Shown here in pieces: positions 1-5,736 of a stretch of DNA of 5,736 nucleotides. How positions within the stretch are numbered: the first letter of the stretch is position 1; the number at the start of each line of letters is the position of its first letter. This DNA comes from CAYMTN01 sp964393335 (GTDB lineage: Bacteria; Chloroflexota; Anaerolineae; Aggregatilineales; Aggregatilineaceae), in the NCBI GenBank assembly GCA_964393335.1, contig CAYMTN010000306.1:1-5736 (forward strand), given 5' to 3'. The notes below the pieces were generated by a model that ran no database searches, was not told the DNA's origin, and saw only the letters and a list, made by a program, of their open reading frames with translations. A program made the translations under genes and the position numbers.

Positions 1-65
1 CGTATCAAGCTCAAGCGTCTTTACCCGTCAATTCAGGGCGGTTAGTCCACTAGTCATGTGTGTCA

Positions 66-121
66 TTTTTCACGTGTTTTTCACAATTTACAGATTTTTC
101 TACAGTGCCTTGTAATATACT
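66..121 (+). promoter_or_regulatory. Possible promoter zone with direct T-rich repeats
   Basis: The octamer TTTTTCAC occurs at 66-73 and again at 77-84, offset by 11 bases, about one helical turn. A related TTTTTCTAC lies at 95-103. CACGTG (71-76) is a perfect palindrome inside the first copy. A candidate -10 element is TATACT (116-121) or TAATAT (113-118). A -35-like TTTACA sits at 87-92, but its spacing of 20-23 bases is longer than the usual 17. The AT-richness and repeats suggest a promoter or regulator site, but no single promoter fits well, so this is weak. Confidence 0.22.
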
Positions 122-156
122 TTAGTAGAAGGCCGTTTTTGGGCTACGGTGCCCAT

Positions 157-165
157 AGGGGGAAG
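157..165 (+). promoter_or_regulatory. Ribosome binding site (Shine-Dalgarno-like)
   Basis: The purine run AGGGGGAAG lies immediately upstream of two consecutive ATG codons. The G-rich core (157-162) is 5 bases from ATG168 and 8 bases from ATG171, so the spacing slightly favours the second ATG. The in-frame TAG at 156-158 overlaps the start of this run and excludes any upstream start in this frame. Confidence 0.65.
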
Positions 166-167
166 CG

Positions 168-3100
168 ATGATGGCGAAGCCTCAGGTTCAGCGGGTTTCA
201 AGGCTCTTTTCTATTTTTGTAGGACTGATTATTGCGGTTGCTGCCATCATGACGGTGGTAGCTGTGGGGCGAGACGTGTTTTATGCATCATCGCATGATG
301 ATATGGTTCCCCCGACTGAGTTTAAGCTTCCGGTGCTTGTCGCACCGACCGATGCTCCACCTGCGCCCCCGGCCTCCCCGATGGAGAATATGGAGATGGA
401 AGGGACTGTTGCAGGCGACATCGAAACGCCGGTTCCACAGCCGATAGGTCGTGTGGAACCGGCGGGTGTGCCTGCTGAACTGTACCCCCCGCACAATGAA
501 CCAGTCTCAATTGTCGACACATCTCAAGAGATTGCACCTAACGAAGCCATTATTTCTGCTAGGCAAGCGCCTGCCATTCCACCAGATGCAGGCAGCAACA
601 ACGAGGTTGTGAATCTATCGTTCTCTGGGTCTGCACAATCCTCAGCACCGGACAACATTGTTCCGGTACCTCACCAACCGATCACGGGGTCTGCGGATTC
701 CGCTGTGGACACCCCGGTACCAACAGGGGATGCAGTAACATTGGCTCAACCGGGTGACGAAATGGCGGCGTCTGCCGGCGATGTGGCCGCGGATGTGGCG
801 GGCGAGCCGTCGAATGTTGCTTCCCCTACGCCCGGCGCGCCGCACGTGCCGCCTGGCTACGAGGATTTGTTCGAAAAGGTGCGGCAGAACGGCTCGATCC
901 GCGTGATTGTCGAGCTGAATGTCGCCTTCCGACCCGAAGGCTACAGCGAGCAGTTCATGCAAACGCAGAGCGCTGCCATCCGGGTAACGCGCGAGAACCT
1001 GCTCGGTCGCCTTTCGGGGCCGAGTTTCCGCGTGCTCTCGACCGACTGGGTGATTCCCTATGTGGGGCTGGTTGTGGACGCATCCGCATTGGAACAGATC
1101 ATCCAGGCACCGGAATTCGTCTCGATCTTCGAGGATGTGGCAATGGCCCCCTTGCTTGACGACAGCACGAGGATTATTGGCGCACGCCCCGACGGCACCT
1201 ACGAGGGGTACAGTGGCGAGGGCTGGACTGTGGCGATCCTGGATTCGGGCATCGACCGCAATCACCCAGCGTTTTTGGATGACAGCGGCCAATCCCGCGT
1301 CGTCGACGGCGCCTGTTTTTCGTCGCCATCAGATGACAGCGATTCGTCACTGTGCCCTAACGGGGAGGAGACACAGTTAGGGATAGACGCGGCGGCACTG
1401 GATCGATGCACGGATGTTGATTGCAGCCACGGTACGCACGTTGCCGGGATCGCGGCGGGGAACAGCGGTGTGGCGCGTGCGGCGGATATCATCGCCATCC
1501 AGGTGTTCCATCGAGAATCCAACTGGCTAGTATGCGGGCTGAATGAAGGAGCGCCTTGTAAACGATCTTACATGATCGATCAGATGAATGCCCTGCACCG
1601 GGTTTACGAGCTGCGAGACCAGCACCATATTGCTGCCGTGAACATGAGCTTGGGCTCACGGGGAGTGGGGTTTTGGCATTATTGTGATGACATCTACAGT
1701 CCCTACAAAGCAATGATCGATCTGCTGCGCTCGGTGAATATCGCTACCGTGATCGCAACCGGAAACGATGGGTACGAAAGCGCTGTCGAGACACCAGCCT
1801 GCATCTCGAGCGCCGTCAGGGTGGCGGCGACGACTGACTCGGATGAGGTCTGGCTGCATTATTCTTCGGGGGTAGTGGATGTGGGATCGAATATTGCCAG
1901 CTTCGTGGACCTGCTGGCCCCCGGCGAGGATATTAACTCAGCGATGCCGGGCGGCGGGTACCACGAAAAAACCGGAACGTCGATGGCCGCGCCGCACGTC
2001 GCCGGGGCCTGGGCCGTCTACAAGAGCGCGTACCCTGATGCTTCCGTCGACCAGGTGTTGGCGGCATTTAAAAACACCGGCCAGCCGGTTACGGATACGC
2101 GTACCAACACCACGCTGCCACGCCTCCAGCTCGATGCCGCGATCCGCGATCAGGCTCCGTCGGACCTGCATGTCAGCAGCGGCGATGTGGCGGGCCTGAT
2201 TAGCGCCATCAACCAGGCCAACAGCAACGGTGTACCGGACGTTATCTACCTGGAACCGGGCACCTATACGCTGACGGCGGCGGACAACGGCGATAACGGC
2301 CTGCCGGTCATCAGCAGCATCATTACCATTCACGGCGACGGGGCAGGGACGACGATCATCGAACGCTCCGCCGGGGCACCTCAATTCCGTTTTTTCGAAA
2401 TGGCATCAGGCTCGTTAATGCTCGAAAACCTGACGCTGCGCGGCGGCAATGTGCAAACCGCCGCCGGCGGTGCAGTTTTCGTGGATGAAGGCGGATTGAC
2501 GATCAGCGGCTGCACGATCAGTGATAATCACTCGCCCGACAACGACGCCGGAGCTATCGCGTTTGAAGACGGGATTTTCCCCCTTACTGGAGACGGAACT
2601 CTCACCGTTACTGAAAGTGTCTTCTCGAACAACTCAGCCGGCGGTAACGGCGGCGCAATCTATAACACCGGCCTGCTGAACATCTCGGACAGTGTCTTCT
2701 CCGGCAACCACTCGCAGGCTGGTGACGGTGGCGCCATCGCCAACGATCGTGGCCACCTGTCGGTAAAAAGCAGCACGTTTACCGGTAATACGTCTTCCTG
2801 GCTTGGCGGGGCGATTTATCATGTGATGGGCCAACTGGATGGGGAGAGTTACTCGGAAATCTCTGACAGCACGTTTCAGGACAACGCGGCGCCGTTCGGC
2901 GGGGCTGTGTATAACATTAACCCAACCGACGTAACAAGGTCATCTCTGGGCATTGGAAATACATTGTTCATCGGAAACATGGCGTATGCGGCACAGGGCG
3001 ACCCAGGAGGCTATGGTGGCGCGATTTATAATAGCATCCTCGGCGACGAAATCGCCGTTGCCCTGGTACAGAACACCTTCAAGAACAACAGTGCCAGCAA

Positions 3101-5736
3101 TTGGGGCGGCGCAATTGGCGGTGTGACTTTTGGTCTGGCGCCGTTCACAGACAGCGATAACTGCATCACAGGCAACAGCGCCCCCATCGGCGGCGGCGTG
3201 TACATGCAAACAGCGTCCGACTACGATCTGGTGGCGAACGGCAACTGGTGGGGGACCGACGACGGCCCATCCGGCGACGGTTATTCCGGCACGGGTGACT
3301 CGATTGCCGGGAAGGTGTCGGTGAGCGAGTACCTCGACCGAGCGCCAGCTCACTGTATTCTCACGTGTGGCAATACCCTCGAACTGGCACTGGTGATCGA
3401 CAGCACCGGCAGCATCCCTCACGACAATTACCTGCAAATGAAGGCATTCATCGCCGACCTGGTCAATACGTTCGAGATCGGCCCGACGCAGACACGTATT
3501 GCGCTGATTCAATTCTCCGACTACGCCCGAACCGAAATTGCCCTTTCGGATAACAAGGACGACATCCTGTTTATCCTCGATCAGATGGAGCAGATGTACT
3601 ACGGCGGGGGTTCGGGAGATACGTTATATGGCGGCCTGCGTCTGGCCGATATCGAGTTTTTGTGGTCTACCCGTGACTACTTTGTCCCACGCGCGGTCGT
3701 GATCATTACCGACGGCCAGGAAGGACGCGGCCCTCTCTCACGGACCGATGCTAACACGCTCAAACAGGCTGGGACAACCGTCCTGGGGGTGACAGTGGGT
3801 TCGTATGCCCTGGCGGAAGATATGGTGCCGCTCGTCACCGACCCAAGCAAGCATATCTTCGCGCTGGAGGATTTCGACAGCCTGACCTCGATCAAAAACG
3901 CCGTGATGGTCAGTTCGTGTGAGGCCGATCCCCCTCCGCCGCAGCCCGCCAATGATGACATCGGCAGCGCGGCGAGCATCCAAAGTTGGCCGTTCAGCAC
4001 AACGGGGGCGACCGGCACATCCACCCCCGCGAGTAACGATCCGATCCCGAGCTGCGGTCTTGATGTCTGGCGCACGACATGGTATGAGTTCACTGCTCCC
4101 ACAGGTACGCTCCAATTCAGTACCGAAGGATCGGACTATGAGACAGTGCTGTCGATCTGGTCTGGGATACCGGGCGCACTGAGCGAAGTGGTATGCGATA
4201 CGGGGACCGGAACTGACGGCACGACACTGCTCAATTTGCCTCCGGGGGCGCTAGCCGCCGGACAGACCTACTACCTGATGGCCGCCGGAAACAACCGGCG
4301 CGGTGGAGATCTCACCCTCAGTATCGACGACATCACATCGCTGGTGCCGCCCAACGACGACTTCGACCATGCCACCGACCTGACCGGTGCGCTGCCCTTC
4401 GCCGACAGTAGTATCAACACGACGTACTCAGCCCTGGCAACCGACGACCCGCTGCCAAGCTGCGCGTGGGCGAGCGAACCGCCGCGCCTTACTGTGTGGT
4501 ATAAGTTTTCAGGCAGCGGCGAGGCGCTAGAAATTGACACGGCGGGGTCGGCCTACGACACGGTACTGTCGATCTGGACCGGCTCACGTGGCAGCCTGAC
4601 CGAGGTCGCCTGTGCGGACAATTACATGTCATCCGATGCCGCATACCTCCGGCTGCTAACGGAACCTGGTGAAACCTACTACATCATGGTATCCGGCAGA
4701 GATCACGCACATGGGGTGCTCCAGTTTGACGCCAGTGACATCAGCGCGCTGGTGCCGCCCAACGACGACTTCGACTACGCCACCAATATGACCGGCGTGC
4801 TGCCCTTCACTGACACGATCGACGATACATCGTATGCATTTGCTGCGCCCGACGACCCGGATTCCAGTTGTGGTTATTATCTCCCGTATCACAGCGTGTG
4901 GTACGCCTTCACCGGCAGTGGCGAGATGATGGAGTTCAGTGCGAGTGTCAACTTCTCGGCAGTAGTCTCGGTCTGGACCGGGCCGCGCGGCAGCCTGAGC
5001 GAGGTCGCCTGCCAATGGGGCACCTCAGCGCCGCGTGTGCAGATAGCCACTACACCCGGCGATACCTACTACGTCATGGTGTCGAGTTACTATCCGGGCG
5101 ATCATGGATCGTTGAGTTTCCAGGCGACGGACGTGACCGCGCTGGTGCCGCCCAATGACGACTTCGACCATGCCACCGACCTGACCGGCGCGCTGCCCTT
5201 CACTGACACGATCGCAGACACATTCTACGCGACCCAGGCCGCTGACGACCCGTATTCCAGTTGTGGATATATCCCGGAGCACAGCGTGTGGTACGCCTTC
5301 ACCGGCAGTGGCGAGATGATGGAGTTCAGCGCGACCGTCAACTTTTCGGCGGTGGTCTCGGTGTGGACCGGGACGCGCGGCAGCCTGAGCGAGGTCGCCT
5401 GCCAATCGGACTACTCAGCGCCGCGTGTGCAGATAGTCACCACGCCCGGCGACACCTACTACGTTATGGTGTCTGGTTACTATCCGGACGAGCATGGATC
5501 GTTGAGTTTCCAGGCGGCGGACGTGACCGCGCTGGTGCCGCCCAACAACGACTTCGACCACGCCACCGACCTGACCGGTGCATTACCCTTCACCGATACC
5601 ATCGCCGATACATTCTACGCGACCCTGGCCGCTGACGACCCGTATTCCAGTTGTGGTTATTATCTCCCGTATCACAGCGTCTGGTACGCCTTCACCGGCA
5701 GTGGCGAGATGATGGAGTTCAGCGCGACCGTCAACT
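168..5736 (+). CDS. Giant multidomain exported S8 protease / beta-helix / vWA / beta-sandwich repeat protein (3' end beyond window)
   Basis: One frame runs from ATG168 to the window edge (1856 codons plus one base) without a stop. ATG171 is an equally plausible start. Domain order: hydrophobic signal or anchor segment (13-34), Pro/acid-rich linker (41-230), subtilase propeptide (231-332), S8 peptidase (340-660), Pmp-like right-handed beta-helix (666-1035), von Willebrand A domain (about 1072-1250), then tandem NDDF-type beta-sandwich repeats (1260 onward). All four S8 active-site residues are present, so the protease should be active. The export signal, many paired cysteines and the repeat modules point to the cell surface or outside the cell. 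The substrate is unknown. A plausible but inferred role is a surface protease-adhesin that degrades or binds extracellular polymers or other cells. The gene is truncated only by the window. I recognise the domains, not a named gene. Confidence 0.93.
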   Translation, partial: MMAKPQVQRVSRLFSIFVGLIIAVAAIMTVVAVGRDVFYASSHDDMVPPTEFKLPVLVAPTDAPPAPPASPMENMEMEGTVAGDIETPVPQPIGRVEPAGVPAELYPPHNEPVSIVDTSQEIAPNEAIISARQAPAIPPDAGSNNEVVNLSFSGSAQSSAPDNIVPVPHQPITGSADSAVDTPVPTGDAVTLAQPGDEMAASAGDVAADVAGEPSNVASPTPGAPHVPPGYEDLFEKVRQNGSIRVIVELNVAFRPEGYSEQFMQTQSAAIRVTRENLLGRLSGPSFRVLSTDWVIPYVGLVVDASALEQIIQAPEFVSIFEDVAMAPLLDDSTRIIGARPDGTYEGYSGEGWTVAILDSGIDRNHPAFLDDSGQSRVVDGACFSSPSDDSDSSLCPNGEETQLGIDAAALDRCTDVDCSHGTHVAGIAAGNSGVARAADIIAIQVFHRESNWLVCGLNEGAPCKRSYMIDQMNALHRVYELRDQHHIAAVNMSLGSRGVGFWHYCDDIYSPYKAMIDLLRSVNIATVIATGNDGYESAVETPACISSAVRVAATTDSDEVWLHYSSGVVDVGSNIASFVDLLAPGEDINSAMPGGGYHEKTGTSMAAPHVAGAWAVYKSAYPDASVDQVLAAFKNTGQPVTDTRTNTTLPRLQLDAAIRDQAPSDLHVSSGDVAGLISAINQANSNGVPDVIYLEPGTYTLTAADNGDNGLPVISSIITIHGDGAGTTIIERSAGAPQFRFFEMASGSLMLENLTLRGGNVQTAAGGAVFVDEGGLTISGCTISDNHSPDNDAGAIAFEDGIFPLTGDGTLTVTESVFSNNSAGGNGGAIYNTGLLNISDSVFSGNHSQAGDGGAIANDRGHLSVKSSTFTGNTSSWLGGAIYHVMGQLDGESYSEISDSTFQDNAAPFGGAVYNINPTDVTRSSLGIGNTLFIGNMAYAAQGDPGGYGGAIYNSILGDEIAVALVQNTFKNNSASNWGGAIGGVTFGLAPFTDSDNCITGNSAPIGGGVYMQTASDYDLVANGNWWGTDDGPSGDGYSGTGDSIAGKVSVSEYLDRAPAHCILTCGNTLELALVIDSTGSIPHDNYLQMKAFIADLVNTFEIGPTQTRIALIQFSDYARTEIALSDNKDDILFILDQMEQMYYGGGSGDTLYGGLRLADIEFLWSTRDYFVPRAVVIITDGQEGRGPLSRTDANTLKQAGTTVLGVTVGSYALAEDMVPLVTDPSKHIFALEDFDSLTSIKNAVMVSSCEADPPPPQPANDDIGSAASIQSWPFSTTGATGTSTPASNDPIPSCGLDVWRTTWYEFTAPTGTLQFSTEGSDYETVLSIWSGIPGALSEVVCDTGTGTDGTTLLNLPPGALAAGQTYYLMAAGNNRRGGDLTLSIDDITSLVPPNDDFDHATDLTGALPFADSSINTTYSALATDDPLPSCAWASEPPRLTVWYKFSGSGEALEIDTAGSAYDTVLSIWTGSRGSLTEVACADNYMSSDAAYLRLLTEPGETYYIMVSGRDHAHGVLQFDASDISALVPPNDDFDYATNMTGVLPFTDTIDDTSYAFAAPDDPDSSCGYYLPYHSVWYAFTGSGEMMEFSASVNFSAVVSVWTGPRGSLSEVACQWGTSAPRVQIATTPGDTYYVMVSSYYPGDHGSLSFQATDVTALVPPNDDFDHATDLTGALPFTDTIADTFYATQAADDPYSSCGYIPEHSVWYAFTGSGEMMEFSATVNFSAVVSVWTGTRGSLSEVACQSDYSAPRVQIVTTPGDTYYVMVSGYYPDEHGSLSFQAADVTALVPPNNDFDHATDLTGALPFTDTIADTFYATLAADDPYSSCGYYLPYHSVWYAFTGSGEMMEFSATVN
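204..269 (+). other. N-terminal signal peptide or signal anchor
   Basis: Residues 1-12 carry Lys4, Arg9 and Arg12. They precede about 22 uncharged, mainly hydrophobic residues (13-34, Leu/Ile/Val/Ala/Phe with two Gly), which are followed at once by Arg35-Asp36. This is the n-region plus h-region layout of a Sec signal. There is no twin-arginine motif and no lipobox cysteine. The only nearby candidate cleavage site is after Ala40, but position -3 would be Phe, which is unfavourable. An uncleaved membrane anchor is therefore a real alternative. Confidence 0.8.
288..857 (+). other. Pro/Ala/acid-rich linker, probably disordered
   Basis: Residues 41-230 are dominated by Pro, Ala, Gly, Ser, Thr, Val, Asp and Glu. 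There is no cysteine, very few Lys or Arg, and no regular repeat that I can find. This suggests a long flexible, negatively charged spacer between the membrane segment and the protease propeptide. Third-codon-position GC is also low here (48 of 99 codons by hand count over residues 41-139), against about 80 of 97 in the fourth C-terminal repeat. The linker therefore differs in base composition from the rest of the gene. No known domain is recognised. Confidence 0.7.
858..1163 (+). other. Subtilase propeptide-like domain (I9-type fold)
   Basis: Residues 231-332 directly precede the catalytic domain and have the alternating pattern of subtilase prodomains. A first strand (IRVIVELNV, 244-252) is followed by a helix with Gln/Ala/Arg/Glu (about 261-282), a second strand around 287-303, a short helix (305-313) and a last strand (317-324). 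In the family such prodomains act as folding chaperones and temporary inhibitors, and are removed autocatalytically. Cleavage near residues 325-340 is inferred. The assignment rests on position and secondary-structure pattern, since the sequence of these domains is poorly conserved. Confidence 0.6.
1185..2147 (+). other. Subtilisin-like serine peptidase domain (family S8)
   Basis: The catalytic triad is in canonical motifs: Asp359 in ILDSGID, His421 in HGTHVAG and Ser605 in GTSMAAPHVAG. The oxyanion-hole Asn533 lies in ATGNDG, and the substrate-pocket motif MSLG is at 493-496. The domain is about 320 residues, a normal length for a secreted subtilase, and nothing essential is missing. Between Asp and His there is an insertion carrying four cysteines (383, 396, 414, 419). 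Four more (456, 464, 506, 545) follow, an even number that could form disulfides outside the cytoplasm. This cysteine-rich layout matches an S8 subtype I recall from environmental bacteria with large multidomain proteases. The enzyme should cleave peptide bonds in the protein's own prodomain and in external substrates. Confidence 0.95.
2163..3272 (+). other. Right-handed parallel beta-helix region with Pmp-like GGA[IV]/FxxN repeats
   Basis: Residues 666-1035 begin with a lead-in typical of such domains (a helix that would cap the solenoid, then YLEPGTYTL). About nine degenerate coils follow. GGA[IV] motifs start at 767, 828, 854, 880, 911, 950 and 980, with a variant AGAI near 798 and GGGV at 1008. 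FxxN motifs start at 819, 844, 871, 903, 934 and 971, with Ile replacing Phe at 784 and 1000. The paired tetrapeptides are the hallmark of chlamydial polymorphic membrane proteins and related bacterial surface proteins. The region closes with NWWG...GP at 1026-1034, which I recall at the ends of such solenoids. Expected roles are adhesion, a rigid stalk, or glycan binding. I see no obvious polysaccharide-lyase active site. Coil spacing is irregular, about 20-40 residues. Confidence 0.8.
3381..3917 (+). other. von Willebrand factor type A (vWA) domain
   Basis: Residues 1072-1250 show the vWA pattern. The first strand LALVID leads into the metal-ion-dependent adhesion site D1078-S-T1080-G-S1082, a DxTxS variant of the usual DxSxS. 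The second metal-site segment is GDT around Thr1152, within a Gly-rich loop followed by LYGGL. The third is Asp1182 in VVIITDGQ. The length of about 180 residues is normal. Such domains bind protein ligands through a divalent cation. The domain follows the beta-helix after about 36 residues containing two close cysteines (1063, 1067), and leads through a Pro-rich linker (1254-1260) into the repeats. Ligand binding at the surface is inferred; the partner is unknown. Confidence 0.92.
3945..4346 (+). repeat. NDDF-type beta-sandwich repeat 1 (134 residues, most divergent)
   Basis: Residues 1260-1393 begin PANDD instead of PPNDDF and share the family layout: a Cys (1296), the WYEFTAP strand, then YETVLSIWSG, EVVC (Cys1343), QTYYLMAAG and a closing strand LTLSID. 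Identity to the later copies is low except at these anchors. The pattern of short beta strands with a TYY strand resembles bacterial pre-peptidase C-terminal (PPC-like) beta-sandwich domains found in tandem at the ends of secreted enzymes. That family placement is from memory and is moderately sure. Confidence 0.8.
4347..4754 (+). repeat. NDDF-type beta-sandwich repeat 2 (136 residues)
   Basis: Residues 1394-1529 open with PPNDDFDHATDLTGALPF, almost the same opening as repeats 4 and 5. The middle is more divergent: Cys1432, VWYKFSGSGE, YDTVLSIWTG, EVACAD with Cys1482, then ETYYIMVSG. The copy is intermediate between the divergent repeat 1 and the nearly identical later copies. Its slightly longer size comes from small insertions near 1435-1440 and in the loop after Cys1482. 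Confidence 0.88.
4755..5147 (+). repeat. NDDF-type beta-sandwich repeat 3 (131 residues)
   Basis: Residues 1530-1660 open PPNDDFDYATNMTG and contain Cys1568 and Cys1615, HSVWYAFTGSGEMMEF, VVSVWTGPRGSLSEVAC and GDTYYVMVSSYY. The 50 bases at 4890-4939 are identical to 5280-5329 in repeat 4. The 37 bases at 4861-4897 are identical to 5644-5680 in repeat 5. The Asn-rich variant at the start (TNMTG) and the segment DTIDDTSYAFAAPDD separate it from copies 4 and 5. Confidence 0.92.
5148..5537 (+). repeat. NDDF-type beta-sandwich repeat 4 (130 residues)
   Basis: Residues 1661-1790 repeat the unit with Cys1699 and Cys1745. One codon is missing where repeats 3 and 5 have YYLPYHS; here it is YIPEHS. 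The rest closely follows repeat 3, including the closing segment HGSLSFQA, whose 24 bases at 5103-5126 and 5493-5516 are identical in the ends of repeats 3 and 4. Use of GC-ending codons is high. Confidence 0.92.
5538..5736 (+). repeat. NDDF-type beta-sandwich repeat 5 (cut by window end)
   Basis: Residues 1791-1856 open with PPNNDF, an Asp-to-Asn change from the other copies. The segment up to SSCG matches repeat 4 in protein, whereas the next segment YYLPYHS matches repeat 3. Only the first half of the unit, with Cys1829, is in view; the frame is still open at the last base. At least the rest of this repeat must lie downstream, and more copies may follow. Confidence 0.9.

Larger units (their letters stand above)
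1..167. other. Upstream intergenic / leader region
   Basis: I see no supported gene here. All frames on both strands carry stops within short distances. One + frame entering from the left edge reads 14 codons (Arg-Ile-Lys-Leu-Lys-Arg...) to a TAG at 43-45. It could be the tail of an upstream gene but is too short to judge. From about 60 to 125 the DNA is distinctly AT-rich compared with the gene, as expected for a promoter zone. A 5-bp hairpin (140-144 pairing with 151-155, six-base loop) lies just before the ribosome binding site. It has no T-run after it, so it does not look like a terminator. Confidence 0.6.

Noticed and set aside
1..45. Possible tail of an upstream gene, 14 codons ending with TAG at 43-45
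   Set aside because: Too short to tell from chance, and no recognisable C-terminal motif.
140..155. Short hairpin before the ribosome binding site, considered as a terminator or attenuator
   Set aside because: The stem is only five base pairs and no T-run follows it; such hairpins occur by chance.
642..1292. Long antisense open frame of 216 codons opposite the propeptide and protease
   Set aside because: It lies wholly opposite the confirmed S8 coding frame. Its composition (rich in Arg, His, Val, Ala) is typical of the complement of GC-rich codons, and it shows no domain.
2940..3512. Antisense open frame of 190 codons opposite the beta-helix and the start of the vWA domain
   Set aside because: The sense frame carries clear GGA/FxxN and metal-site motifs here, and the antisense product shows no recognisable fold.
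4656..5405. Two antisense open frames with near-identical starts (4656-5015 and 5025-5405) and two similar out-of-frame sense ones, which could be taken for duplicated small genes
   Set aside because: Their similarity is only the shadow of the 390-base tandem repeats in the true frame.
4347..5736. Regular DNA repeats considered as a CRISPR-like or mobile-element array
   Set aside because: The units are 390-408 bases, in frame, and encode a conserved protein domain; there are no short identical repeats with unique spacers and no transposase.

Overview
The window holds the 5' part of one very large gene on the + strand. A single uninterrupted reading frame starts at 168 (or 171) and is still open at base 5736. 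It gives at least 1856 residues with no stop codon. An in-frame TAG at 156-158 rules out an earlier start. Only 1-167 is non-coding upstream sequence, and I see no RNA gene, mobile element or CRISPR array.

The encoded protein is a modular exported or cell-surface protein. In order it has: a basic N-terminus with one hydrophobic segment (residues 13-34); a Pro/Ala/acid-rich, probably disordered linker (41-230); a subtilase-type propeptide (231-332); a complete S8 (subtilisin-like) peptidase with Asp359, His421, Asn533 and Ser605 (340-660); a right-handed beta-helix with repeated GGA[IV] and FxxN motifs like those of chlamydial Pmp proteins, closed by an NWWG...GP motif (666-1035); a von Willebrand factor A domain with a DxTxS-type metal site (about 1072-1250); and at least four and a half tandem beta-sandwich repeats of 130-136 residues, each opening with a P[PA]N[DN]D motif (from 1260 on). 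The C-terminus and any C-terminal anchor or sorting signal lie beyond the window.

The domains suggest one secreted polypeptide that combines a self-activating protease with three kinds of extracellular stalk or binding module. The paired cysteines in the protease and in every complete C-terminal repeat fit an oxidising, extracytoplasmic location. The last repeats are nearly identical in DNA and show mosaic relationships, so the tail looks like a recombining, expanding array.

The organism is a bacterium of moderately high GC that uses Shine-Dalgarno starts. The S8 subtype, the beta-helix and the NDDF-type repeats recall large surface proteins of environmental bacteria, with Chloroflexota (Anaerolineae-like) as my best guess. 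That guess comes from remembered family distribution and is not shown by the sequence. There is no neighbouring gene to test an operon or pathway.
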